Positions 17,799-25,695 of a stretch of DNA of 64,000 nucleotides are shown in pieces. Every line of letters begins with the position of its first letter. Positions within the stretch are counted from its first letter, which is position 1. The stretch lies in NCBI RefSeq assembly GCF_024295805.1, contig NZ_JANCLX010000001.1:297901-361900 (forward strand), in the 5' to 3' direction. Source of the stretch: Streptomyces cucumeris. Lineage in GTDB: Bacteria > Actinomycetota > Actinomycetes > Streptomycetales > Streptomycetaceae. Under the pieces are notes generated by a model that had not been told where the DNA came from, ran no database searches, and worked only from the letters and a program-made list of their open reading frames with translations. Both the position numbers and the translations under genes were made by a program.

Positions 17799-18446
17799 AT
17801 GCTGAGTACCTTCCTCGCCTTCCTGGGGGCCTGCACCCTGATCGCCGCCTCCCCCGGCCCGAGCACCGTCCTGATCATCCGGCAGTCGCTCGTCAGCAAG
17901 CGGGCCGGCCTGATGACGGTCCTCGGCAATGAGACGGGGATCTTCATCTGGGGCCTGGTCGCGGCCTTCGGGCTCACCGGGCTGCTCGCCGCCTCCGAGC
18001 TGGCGTACGACGTCATGCGGATCACCGGCGCGGTGGTGCTGGTGGGCTTCGGCGTCCAGACACTGCGCTCGGCCCGGCGCGCCAAGCGGGAGGGCGGGGA
18101 CGCGGCGGCCGACGAGACAGCCGCCGCACCGGCCCCGCTCGGACGCGGCTCGGGGTGGCGCTCCTACCGCGCGGGGCTGGTGATGAACCTGGCCAACCCC
18201 AAGGCGGCCGTCTTCGCGCTGTCCTTCCTGCCGCAGTTCGTACCGTCCGGCGCACCGCAGCTACCCACGATGGTGGCGCTCGCGGCGGTGTGGGCGGTCT
18301 ACGAGATCGGCTACTACTCGGTCTACGTCTGGTGCGTGAGCCGACTGAAGGGTCTGCTGAGCCGGGCCGCCGTACGCCGCAGGATGGAGCAGGTCTCCGG
18401 CGGGGTACTGGTGGCCCTGGGCGTGCGCATGGCCGTCGAGGGCTGA
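17799..18446 (+). CDS. LysE/RhtB family amino-acid exporter
   Basis: 215 aa membrane protein. ASPGPSTVLIIRQSL near residue 20 is the family signature, and MNLANPKAAVFALSFLPQFV the central motif; six membrane segments are expected. A basic, Ala-rich cytoplasmic loop (RRAKREGGDAAADETAAAP) separates the halves. Substrates of this family are amino acids or homoserine lactones; the actual one is unknown. Confidence 0.88.
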   Translation: MLSTFLAFLGACTLIAASPGPSTVLIIRQSLVSKRAGLMTVLGNETGIFIWGLVAAFGLTGLLAASELAYDVMRITGAVVLVGFGVQTLRSARRAKREGGDAAADETAAAPAPLGRGSGWRSYRAGLVMNLANPKAAVFALSFLPQFVPSGAPQLPTMVALAAVWAVYEIGYYSVYVWCVSRLKGLLSRAAVRRRMEQVSGGVLVALGVRMAVEG

Positions 18447-18470
18447 GACCCCCGGGCCGCGTCCGCGCGG

Positions 18471-20246
18471 TCAGTTGGTCGCGTGGCGCAGGACGGCCGC
18501 CGAGCCGGGCGGCAGCCGCAGCACGCCGTCCGCGCCCGGGAGCTCGACCGGCCGCCAGGCGGCCACCACCTCGGTGATCCCGCCGGGGCCGGTGCCCAGC
18601 GGGATCTTGGCCGGACGGTCCTGGGGGTTGATGAGCACATGGAGCGGGCCGCGCCGGAAGCCGAACCACCCGTCGTCCGCCGTGCCCGCCGCCGAGGCGC
18701 CGGAGGTCACCGACGTCGGCCAGCCCGGATCGGTGAGCGCCGGTTCCGCGCGGCGCAGCGCGATCAGCCGCCGGTGCCAGTCGAGCAGTTCGGCATGGGG
18801 CTCCCGCTCCGGCTCCGACCAGTCGAGACAGGACCGCAGCCGGGTGGCCGGATCCTGCGGGTCGGGGATCTCCGCCTCGGCCCAGCCGTGCTCGGCGAAC
18901 TCCCGGCGGCGGCCCTGCCGTACCGCCTCGGCGAGCTCCGGGTCCTGGTGGTCGGTGAAGTACTGCCAGGGCGTACCGGCGCCCCACTCCTCGCCCATGA
19001 ACAGCATCGGGGTGAACGGTGAGCACAGGACGAGGGCCGCCGCGCAGGCCAGCGGACCGGGGGACAGCCGGTGGGAGAGCCGGTCGCCGGTCGCCCGGTT
19101 GCCGATCTGGTCATGGGTCTGGGCGTAGCCGAGCAGCCGGTGCGCGGGGGCGGTGAGGGTGTTCAGCGGACTGCCGTGCGCCCGGCCCCGGAAGGCCGAA
19201 TGGCCGCCGTCGTGGAAGAAGCCGCCGGTCAGCGTTTTGGCCAGGGCTCCGGGGCCCGCGGCGGCGAAGTCGGCGTAGTAGCCCTGGCGCTCACCGGTGA
19301 GCAGGGTGTGCAGGGCGTGATGGAAGTCGTCGTTCCACTGTGCGTGCAGTCCGAGGCCGCCGGACTCGCGCGGTGTGGTGGTGCGCGGATCGTTCAGATC
19401 GGACTCGCCGATCAGGAACAGCGGACGGCCGGTCCGGGCGGCCAGCGCGTCCACGGCGGCGGACAGCTCGGCGAGGAAGTGGCGCGCCCGGGTGTCGTGC
19501 AGCGCGTGCACGGCGTCCAGCCGCAGCCCGTCGAGGCGGAAGTCGCGCAGCCAGGCGAGGGCACTGCCGATGAAGTACGCGCGGACCTCGTCGGAGCCGG
19601 GGGCGTCCAGGTTGACCGCGGCACCCCACGGGGTGTGGTGGGTATCGGTGAAGTACGGGCCGTAGGCGGGCAGATGGTTGCCGGAGGGGCCCAGATGGTT
19701 GTGGACCACGTCGAGGACCACACCGAGGCCGTGGCCGTGGGCGGCGTCGACGAAGCGGGCCAGGCCCTCCGGCCCGCCGTACGGCTCGTGTACGGCCCAT
19801 GGCGCCACCCCGTCGTACCCCCAGCCGTGGGTCCCGGGGAACGGACAGATGGGCATGAGCTGCACATGGCTGACGCCCAACGCGGCCAGGTGCGGCAGCC
19901 GTTCGGCCGCAGCGTCGAAGGTGCCCTCACGGGTGAAGGTGCCGATGTGCAGCTCGTAGAGGACCGCGCCCGGCAGCGGCCGTCCGAACCACTCCCGCTC
20001 CCAGGGGAAGCGGGAGTGGTCCACGACGGCGCTGAGCCCCTCGGGGCCGTCCGGCTGGCGGCGCGAGCGCGGATCGGGCAGCGGCGGGCCGCCGTCGAGC
20101 GCGAAACCGTAGACCGACCCGGGTCCGGCCTCGGCCTCGGTCCGCCACCAGCCCTGCCGGACGGGGTCGCGCTCCATGGGACGCGCTGCGCCGTCCACCT
20201 GGAGCCCGACCCGCCCGGCCCGCGGCGCCCACACCTCGAACAGCAC
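18471..20246 (-). CDS. treZ: Malto-oligosyltrehalose trehalohydrolase
   Basis: 591 aa GH13 enzyme. An N-terminal CBM48/E-set module (VLFEVWAPRAGRVGLQVDG) precedes the barrel with VVLDVVHNHLGPSGN, FRLDGLRLDAVHAL (nucleophile Asp), LFLIGESDLNDPR (acid Glu) and LGYAQTHDQIGNR. It releases trehalose from the maltooligosyl-trehalose made by TreY. GTG at 20244-20246 was chosen because GGGAG lies 6 nt upstream; the GTG at 20264 lacks a site. It lies 6.6 kb from treY in the same orientation, with unrelated genes between. Confidence 0.95.
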   Translation of the reverse strand: MLFEVWAPRAGRVGLQVDGAARPMERDPVRQGWWRTEAEAGPGSVYGFALDGGPPLPDPRSRRQPDGPEGLSAVVDHSRFPWEREWFGRPLPGAVLYELHIGTFTREGTFDAAAERLPHLAALGVSHVQLMPICPFPGTHGWGYDGVAPWAVHEPYGGPEGLARFVDAAHGHGLGVVLDVVHNHLGPSGNHLPAYGPYFTDTHHTPWGAAVNLDAPGSDEVRAYFIGSALAWLRDFRLDGLRLDAVHALHDTRARHFLAELSAAVDALAARTGRPLFLIGESDLNDPRTTTPRESGGLGLHAQWNDDFHHALHTLLTGERQGYYADFAAAGPGALAKTLTGGFFHDGGHSAFRGRAHGSPLNTLTAPAHRLLGYAQTHDQIGNRATGDRLSHRLSPGPLACAAALVLCSPFTPMLFMGEEWGAGTPWQYFTDHQDPELAEAVRQGRRREFAEHGWAEAEIPDPQDPATRLRSCLDWSEPEREPHAELLDWHRRLIALRRAEPALTDPGWPTSVTSGASAAGTADDGWFGFRRGPLHVLINPQDRPAKIPLGTGPGGITEVVAAWRPVELPGADGVLRLPPGSAAVLRHATN

Positions 20247-20373
20247 TGGCGTCTCCCGTCTCACGGCCGCTCACCTCGTGCTCCGGCCCGAGGCTCCTGA
20301 CCATGCTGGAGGACGCGATGCCCGACGCGCAGCAGGACAACACCGGTCAACCGGGCAACCGGCCGGACGCGCC

Positions 20374-20390
20374 GACCGGCCCAGCCGGTC
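20374..20390 (-). terminator. Short hairpin at the end of the GNAT gene
   Basis: gaccggc and gccggtc form a perfect 7-bp stem with a 3-nt loop, overlapping the GNAT stop codon. A candidate terminator separating it from treZ. Confidence 0.4.
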
Positions 20391-21297
20391 ACACGAGGTT
20401 GATGACCTCCTGGGTGACCGGGTAGCCCGCCTTGGCGAAGTGGGCGGCCATGGGCGCGTTGCCCTGGTCGGTCGCGGCGGCGATCCGGGTGGCGCCCCGT
20501 GCCACCAGGTCGTGGGTGCACTCCACCAGCAGGTCGTACGCATAGCCGTGGCCGCGGTGCTCGGCCACGACCCCGATGTAGCCGACGCAGGGACCGCTCG
20601 GATTGTGCGCGGGCACCTGTATGCCGACCACGTCCCCGTCGGCATCGACGGCCAGCCGCCACCACTCGCGCGGTGACGGGCACCAGGACAGGAACTCCAT
20701 CAACTCACGGACCGCGGCCTCGACACCGCCTTCGGCCATGGCCTTCACATCGTGTGCGTCGAGGGTGCCCGGCATGATCCGGCCGAGCACCCCGGCGATC
20801 ACGTCGTCATCGGGCTCCGGCCGGAACGTCAGCCGCCCCGGCCGCTCGGGCAGCCCGTCGCCGGGCGTCCATTCGTAGCGGAACCGCTCGACCAGCGGGG
20901 TCAGTCCGCCCGCCACGGCGGCGTCCACCCGGGCCTGTGCCGCGGCCCGCTCCTCGGGGCGGTCGCGCCAGCCCGGCGGGACCATCAGGGTGTACTCGGC
21001 GTGGTGGGGCGCGGTGCGCAACAACGCGGCCGCGGCCTCGTCCTCGCCGTCGGCGAAGTCGAACCAGTCCAGTGCGACGGGCTCGGTGCCGTCGGGCGCG
21101 GCCCACCAGGCGGCGCGGGCCACGACGCGCCCGTCGCGCAGGGCCACCCAGGTCCAGTCGGGGCGGTACTCCCCGCCCTGGCCGATGGTGGCGTAGGTAC
21201 GGCCGAAGCGGCCCCGGCCGACGAGCTCGGGGTCCTTCAGGGTGTGGAACAGCTGGGCGTCGCCCTCGGTGAGCGCGCGGATGACCAGGTCGGTCAT
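20389..21297 (-). CDS. GNAT family N-acetyltransferase, two-lobed
   Basis: 302 aa. The C-terminal lobe has the acetyl-CoA loop VVAEHRGHGYAYDLL and a final GNAPMAAHFAKAGYPV, clear GNAT motifs A and B. The N-terminal lobe (EYRPDWTWVALRDGRVVARAA) looks like a second, degenerate GNAT domain, so the protein may be a tandem-GNAT. GGAAGGATTCAC precedes the ATG. A small open frame with a strong ribosome-binding site lies 47 nt upstream and may control translation. Substrate unknown. Confidence 0.85.
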   Translation of the reverse strand: MTDLVIRALTEGDAQLFHTLKDPELVGRGRFGRTYATIGQGGEYRPDWTWVALRDGRVVARAAWWAAPDGTEPVALDWFDFADGEDEAAAALLRTAPHHAEYTLMVPPGWRDRPEERAAAQARVDAAVAGGLTPLVERFRYEWTPGDGLPERPGRLTFRPEPDDDVIAGVLGRIMPGTLDAHDVKAMAEGGVEAAVRELMEFLSWCPSPREWWRLAVDADGDVVGIQVPAHNPSGPCVGYIGVVAEHRGHGYAYDLLVECTHDLVARGATRIAAATDQGNAPMAAHFAKAGYPVTQEVINLV

Positions 21298-21343
21298 GTG
21301 AATCCTTCCGGAAAAGCGATGCGCTCCCGGGTCGGATACCTGA

Positions 21344-21406
21344 TCAGACGCGGATACGCCCTGCGGACGGGGGGCGGGAGCGCGGAATGGTCGACACGAT
21401 GTCCAT
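21344..21406 (-). CDS. Candidate 20-aa leader peptide upstream of the GNAT gene
   Basis: ATG at 21404-21406, preceded by GGAAGGAGG with 8 nt spacing, the best ribosome-binding site of the region, opens a 20-codon frame that begins MDIVSTIPRS and ends in GRIRV. It stops 46 nt before the GNAT start. The peptide is rich in Pro, Arg and Ser, residues that can slow ribosomes. It matches no leader family I know. Expression as a regulatory uORF is an inference from the ribosome-binding site and position. Confidence 0.5.
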   Translation of the reverse strand: MDIVSTIPRSRPPSAGRIRV

Positions 21407-21442
21407 GGCTCTCGCCTCCTTCCTGATCAAGGGCGTGTCCGC

Positions 21443-21472
21443 ACTGTAGAGGCCGTGACGGGCCCGCGTCCA
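21443..21472 (-). promoter_or_regulatory. Candidate promoter of the leader/GNAT unit
   Basis: On the minus strand TGGACG (21467-21472) and TACAGT (21443-21448) are separated by 18 bp, a fair vegetative-type promoter, about 37 bp before the leader ATG. Confidence 0.35.
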
Positions 21473-21517
21473 GATCTTTTCCGCGAGCCCGGTGCGGGGT
21501 GGGTGTGGTGCGGTGGA

Positions 21518-22270
21518 TCAGGGGTCGAGAAGGCCCGCGTCATGGGTCAACAGGGCCACCTGGACGCGGTTGTTGAGGCCCAGTTTGGTGAGGATCCGCG
21601 ACACATGCGTCTTCACCGTGGGGACGCTCAGGAACAGCGCGGCGGCGATCTCCGCATTGGACTTGCCCCGGCCCACGGCGACCGCGACCTCCCGCTCCCG
21701 GTCGTTCAGCCGGGTCAGCAACTCCTGCGCCCGGCCCCGCCGGGGGTCCGTACCGGCGCCCGCCACATGCTCGATGAGCTGCTGGGTCACCGCCGGGGAC
21801 AGCACCGGATCGCCCTCCGCGACCCGCAGCACGGCCGCCACCAGCTCGGCGGGCGGAGTGTCCTTGAGCACGAAGCCCGCCGCCCCGGCGCGCAGGGCAC
21901 GCAGCACATGCTCATCCGCGTTGAAGGTGGTCAGGATGATGACCTCGGGGGACTGTGGGCGCCGCCGCAGCTCCTCGGTGGCGGCCAGTCCGTCCATGGT
22001 GGGCATCCGGATGTCCATCAGCACGACGTGCGGGGCGTACTGGTCCACCAGGGCGGCCACCTGCGAACCGTCGGACGCCTCGGCCACGATCTCGATTCCG
22101 CAGTCCCCGCCGAGCATCAGCCGCAGCCCGGCGCGGACGAGCGCGTCGTCGTCGACGAGCAGCACGCGGACGGGGGCGGACCCGGGCCCGTGGCCCGCCG
22201 CGCTGGAGGGGAGGGGCGCGGTCGTGGGAGCCGGGGTGGGCGCGGAGGAGTCCGGCGGAGAAGCACTCAT
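21518..22270 (-). CDS. NarL/LuxR-family response regulator
   Basis: 250 aa. After a 34-residue Ala/Pro/Ser-rich tail at the N-terminus, the receiver domain has VLLVDDDALVRAGL, phospho-acceptor Asp in VVLMDIRMPTMDG, the Thr in ILTTFNADEHV and Lys in GFVLKDTPP. The C-terminal LuxR helix-turn-helix is LNDREREVAVAVGRGKSNAEI and VPTVKTHVSRILTKLGL. The ATG at 22268-22270 overlaps the kinase TGA (ATGA), which decided the start over ATG at 22288. Partner of the upstream kinase. Confidence 0.92.
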   Translation of the reverse strand: MSASPPDSSAPTPAPTTAPLPSSAAGHGPGSAPVRVLLVDDDALVRAGLRLMLGGDCGIEIVAEASDGSQVAALVDQYAPHVVLMDIRMPTMDGLAATEELRRRPQSPEVIILTTFNADEHVLRALRAGAAGFVLKDTPPAELVAAVLRVAEGDPVLSPAVTQQLIEHVAGAGTDPRRGRAQELLTRLNDREREVAVAVGRGKSNAEIAAALFLSVPTVKTHVSRILTKLGLNNRVQVALLTHDAGLLDP

Positions 22271-23637
22271 GCGGGCCACGGTAGCCATGCGTAGAGGCGG
22301 AAGTCGCCGCCTTCGGAGGGACCGCTCTCCAGCCGCCCGCCGGTCAGCTCCGCGCGCTCGGCGAGCCCGATGAGCCCACGGCCCGCACCGGGGATCGCAC
22401 CGGGGGCCGCCGGGCGTGCGGCGCCGGGGACGGGAGCGGCGAGGGTGGGGGCGGGGATGCCCACGGCGGGCGGTGCGGGCGACGCATCGTCAGATCCCCG
22501 CTTCCCGGCGGGTGTGAGCTCTCGGGCGCCGGGCGCCGGCTGCGGGATTCCGGCGGCGGCCGGCGCCGATGGCGGGACGTCGGCACGGTGCAGCGGATTG
22601 CGGATCTCCACGGTCAGCCCGGCGCCCCTGCTCCCGGCCGTCACCACCGTCACCTCGGCGTACGGGGCGTGCTTACGGGCGTTGGTCAGCCCCTCCTGGA
22701 CGATCCGGTACGCCGTACGGCCCGTGGCGCCCGGCACCGCCTCCGCGCCCGGTGAGCCGTCGATCCGGTCCCGCAGCGTGACCCGCATCCCGGCCTGCCG
22801 CGACTCCTCGACCAGCCGCGGCAGATCGATGAGCGCGGGCTGCGGCCGGTCGGGCGGGGACGTGTCGCCGGACTCGCCGTCCGGGGACCGCAGCACCCCG
22901 ATCACCTCCCGCAGGTCCTGGAGCGCCTGATGGGCGCTGTCGCGGATCACCCCGGCGGCGCGGGCGACATCGTCGGGGGAGGCGTCCGGGCGGTACTCCA
23001 GCGCGCCCGCGTGGACGCTCAGCAGGGAGAGCCGGTGCGCCAGCACGTCGTGCATCTCCCGGGCGATCCGCTCACGGGTCAGCCGCTGGCTCCGCTCGGC
23101 GCGCAGCGCCGCCTCCGACTCCGCGCGCAGCGCGCGTTCGCGCAGCGACGCGAGCAACTGGCGGCGGGAGCGCACGAACATGCCCCAGCCGACGACGCCG
23201 CCGATCAGCAGCGCGCTCAGCAGCACCGACTCCAGGTAGCGCAGGTCCGGGTCGGGGCGGAGGGCCGGACCGGTCAGCAAATGGGCCACGGCGGCCGCGC
23301 CGACGAGCGCGAGGGTGCGCGGGGGACGGTGGACGGCGACGGTGAACAGCGCCACCAGCAACGGCCCCGCGGTGTAGAACGAGACGGTGCCGAGGGCCAG
23401 CAGCGTCAGCGCCAGCCCCACCGGCCACCGGCGCCGCTGCCACAGCGCGAGGCAGGCCAGAGCCCCGGCGCCGACGTCGGCGAGCAGCGCGTCGTCCGAC
23501 ACCGACGGGTCCTCGGCCACCGACGCGGCGGCGAGGACCGAGAAGAACCCGGCCAGCACGATGACGGCGGGGTCGACGAACCAGTCGCGCAAGGTGCGGC
23601 GCGGCGGTTGCGCGGTGGATGAGCTGCCCATACGCAT
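22267..23637 (-). CDS. NarL-type sensor histidine kinase with long insertion
   Basis: 456 aa. Hydrophobic segments fill residues 22-165 (for example DPAVIVLAGFFSVLAAASVA, GLALTLLALGTVSFYTAGPLLVAL and SALLIGGVVGWGMFV). The HisKA_3 box is RERIAREMHDVLAHRLSLLSV. The N box is YRIVQEGLTNARKHAP and the G box GRGLIGLAERAELTGGRL. Between these boxes lies an unusual stretch of about 85 residues rich in Pro, Ala and Gly (ADVPPSAPAAAGIPQPAPGA and onward), inserted in the ATPase domain. Overlaps its regulator by ATGA. Confidence 0.9.
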   Translation of the reverse strand: MRMGSSSTAQPPRRTLRDWFVDPAVIVLAGFFSVLAAASVAEDPSVSDDALLADVGAGALACLALWQRRRWPVGLALTLLALGTVSFYTAGPLLVALFTVAVHRPPRTLALVGAAAVAHLLTGPALRPDPDLRYLESVLLSALLIGGVVGWGMFVRSRRQLLASLRERALRAESEAALRAERSQRLTRERIAREMHDVLAHRLSLLSVHAGALEYRPDASPDDVARAAGVIRDSAHQALQDLREVIGVLRSPDGESGDTSPPDRPQPALIDLPRLVEESRQAGMRVTLRDRIDGSPGAEAVPGATGRTAYRIVQEGLTNARKHAPYAEVTVVTAGSRGAGLTVEIRNPLHRADVPPSAPAAAGIPQPAPGARELTPAGKRGSDDASPAPPAVGIPAPTLAAPVPGAARPAAPGAIPGAGRGLIGLAERAELTGGRLESGPSEGGDFRLYAWLPWPA

Positions 23638-23755
23638 GACGGTAGCGACGGCCGGGAGCGGCGTCGCCGCCTGCGGCCGGGGAAGCGACCAAAGTCGGGC
23701 GGTCCGATACCTTCGGCCGATCCGCCGCCACCGGTCCGCTGCCTAGCCTCGAGAT

Positions 23756-24016
23756 ATGAAGAAGGTACTGCAGGGGGCGGGGTCGCTCCTCGTGTTCTGG
23801 GGCCTGGCCGGTCTGGTGCATGAACTCGTGGGCTGGTTCCGGCTCTGGGGTGTGCTGGGCCGTCTGCCCTTCGTGGACGGCCATGAGTGGATCGCGAGCG
23901 GGGTGATCCTCGTGCTCGGCGTGGTCCTCGTGATGGTGGCCGAGGCGATGGACGGACGGCCCGCGGGCCCGGAGATACCCACGGCGGCGGAGAGCGCCGC
24001 GCAGGACAGGGTCTAA
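23756..24016 (+). CDS. Small two-TM membrane protein
   Basis: 86 aa. Two hydrophobic segments (GSLLVFWGLAGLVHELVGWF and WIASGVILVLGVVLVMVAEAM) separated by a short loop, then an acidic tail. It starts ATGAAGAAG after TAGCCT-like promoter DNA, with little room for an untranslated leader. No known family recognised. It stands between a divergent kinase operon and the convergent lipoamide dehydrogenase gene. Confidence 0.65.
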   Translation: MKKVLQGAGSLLVFWGLAGLVHELVGWFRLWGVLGRLPFVDGHEWIASGVILVLGVVLVMVAEAMDGRPAGPEIPTAAESAAQDRV

Positions 24017-24079
24017 GGGGCAGGACAGGGGCAGGACAGGGGCTGAAGGGGGAGACTGCCGGTCCGCGGCCAGGATCTC

Positions 24080-24101
24080 GGCCCGGACCGCGGACCGGGC
24101 C
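24080..24101. terminator. Stem-loop between convergent genes
   Basis: ggcccgg (24080-24086) pairs with ccgggcc (24095-24101) around an 8-nt loop; an overlapping alternative pairs ggtccgcgg (24061-24069) with ccgcggacc (24088-24096). It lies directly after the lpd stop at 24107. Two copies of an 11-bp repeat (ggggcaggaca) stand at about 24016-24039. Confidence 0.6.
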
Positions 24102-24106
24102 ATCGG

Positions 24107-25606
24107 TCAGTGCTGGTGGAGACCCCGCCCGGCCAGCGTGAGGTAGGTCTCGCCGACGGCCTCGGAGAGGGTGGGGTGCGGGTGGATGTGCTGGGCCACA
24201 TCGGCGGGTTCGGCATCCCATCCCACGATGAGCTGGCTCTCCGCGATCATCTCCGAGACATGAGGGCCCACGAGATGCACGCCGAGGATCCGCCCGGCAG
24301 GAGTCGGTGTCGGTCCCGGGCTTGAGGCCGCAGTCGCCGATGACGGCTCCGCCGCCCCGGAGGCGGCCGTCCGCTCCGCGACGACCTTCACCATGCCGCC
24401 CTGCCCGTGCACCATGCCCTTGGCCACGGCGGTCAGCGGCATGGTGTTGACCACCACCGCGTCGTCGCCCGCGCGGCTGCGGGCCGCCGCCTCCGAGAGG
24501 CCGACGGAGGCGGTCTGCGGACTGGAGTAGGTCACCCGGGGCACGGCGTCATAGTCCACCGGGCGGGGTGTGCGGCCCGCCAGGGTCTCGGCCACCAACA
24601 GGCCCTCCGCGAAGGAGGCATGGGCCAGTCCGAGGGAAGGAGGAGGCAGCAGATCACCGACGACATGGATACCCGGTACCGCGGTCTGAAGGCGCGACCA
24701 GTCGGCCGGGGCGAGGAAGCCGCGCTCATCGGTGGTGAGTCCGGCGGTGGCGAGGTCGAGCCCGTCGGTGACCGGGGTCCGGCCGACGGCCATGAGCAGC
24801 CGCTCGACATCCAGGGTCTGTGCAGTGCCACGGGAGGTGAGGACGGTGGCGCGCACTCCGTTCTCATACGGTTCGGCCGCCTCCAGCCGGGCGCCGGTGA
24901 GCACTTCGATACCGCGCCGCTTCAGCCCGCGGGTGAGCTGGCGGCTGACATCGGCGTCCTCCAGAGGCAGCAGCCGGTCCGCCGCCTCGACCAGGGTGAC
25001 CCGTGCGCCCATGGAGCGGTGCAGGGAGGCGTATTCGACTCCGATGGCGCCTCCGCCCAGCACCAGTACGGAGGCGGGCAGTCCGGGGGCGAAGAGGGCG
25101 TCATCGCTGGTGACGATGTGTCGGCCGTCCGGTGTCAGCCCCGGGAGGGTGCGCGGCCGGGAGCCGGTGGCCACCACGATGCCGCGGCGTGCGGTCCACT
25201 CGACCGGCGCACCCTGCGCGGCGGCCGCCGGGGTGACATGGACCGAGCGGGGGCCGGTCAGGGCGGCGGAGCCATGCACCACCCGGACACCTGCCCGGGA
25301 GAGGGCGCCCGCCACTCCGCGGTGGTTGCGGTCCACGATGTCATCGCGGGTCGCGGTCAGGGCGGGCCAGTCCACCGCGTCCAGGGACGCCTTGACGCCC
25401 CAGCGCTCCCGCGCCTCCGCGATGCCGTCGACCAGTTCGGCGGCGTGCAGCATCGCCTTGCTGGGGATGCAGCCGCGGTGCAGACAGGTGCCGCCGATCA
25501 GATCGCGTTCGGCGAGCACCACTTCCAGGCCCAGGGCGGCGGCGCGCAGCGCGGTGCTGTAGCCGCCGGTGCCGCCCCCGATGACGATGACGTCGGTCTC
25601 ATCCAT
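24107..25606 (-). CDS. lpd: Dihydrolipoyl dehydrogenase
   Basis: 499 aa flavoprotein. DVIVIGGGTGGYSTALRAA binds FAD, GGTCLHRGCIPSKAML carries the redox disulfide (CxxxxC), SVLVLGGGAIGVEYASL binds NAD, and GRTPVTDGLDL, IHVVGDL and HIHPHPTLSE complete the fold with the C-terminal His-Glu. An insertion of about 25 residues (SGAAEPSSATAASSPGPTP) sits in the dimerisation domain. ATG at 25604-25606 was chosen because GGAGG lies 9 nt upstream. No E1 or E2 gene is adjacent, so it may serve several complexes or a separate redox role. It is divergent from a LysR gene that probably controls it. Confidence 0.92.
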   Translation of the reverse strand: MDETDVIVIGGGTGGYSTALRAAALGLEVVLAERDLIGGTCLHRGCIPSKAMLHAAELVDGIAEARERWGVKASLDAVDWPALTATRDDIVDRNHRGVAGALSRAGVRVVHGSAALTGPRSVHVTPAAAAQGAPVEWTARRGIVVATGSRPRTLPGLTPDGRHIVTSDDALFAPGLPASVLVLGGGAIGVEYASLHRSMGARVTLVEAADRLLPLEDADVSRQLTRGLKRRGIEVLTGARLEAAEPYENGVRATVLTSRGTAQTLDVERLLMAVGRTPVTDGLDLATAGLTTDERGFLAPADWSRLQTAVPGIHVVGDLLPPPSLGLAHASFAEGLLVAETLAGRTPRPVDYDAVPRVTYSSPQTASVGLSEAAARSRAGDDAVVVNTMPLTAVAKGMVHGQGGMVKVVAERTAASGAAEPSSATAASSPGPTPTPAGRILGVHLVGPHVSEMIAESQLIVGWDAEPADVAQHIHPHPTLSEAVGETYLTLAGRGLHQH

Positions 25607-25628
25607 GGGCATAAGCCTCCGCCCGGGA

Positions 25629-25671
25629 TGGACCATGAGTCCAAGGCATAGTTTTTATGATTCCAATGGAT
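25629..25671. promoter_or_regulatory. Candidate LysR operator between lpd and its regulator
   Basis: The 89-bp divergent space holds TGGAC-CATGA-GTCCA (25629-25643), CATA-GTTTT-TATG (25647-25659) and TCCAATGGA (25662-25670), three inverted repeats in AT-richer DNA than the surroundings. LysR proteins normally bind such dyads in the shared promoter region; the assignment is by position only. Confidence 0.5.
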
Positions 25672-25695
25672 TCTCTGCATGACATGGGGGAGCGG

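Noticed and set aside
20303..20425. Small plus-strand frame starting MLEDAMPDAQ
   Set aside because: No ribosome-binding site, and it runs into the antisense of the GNAT gene.
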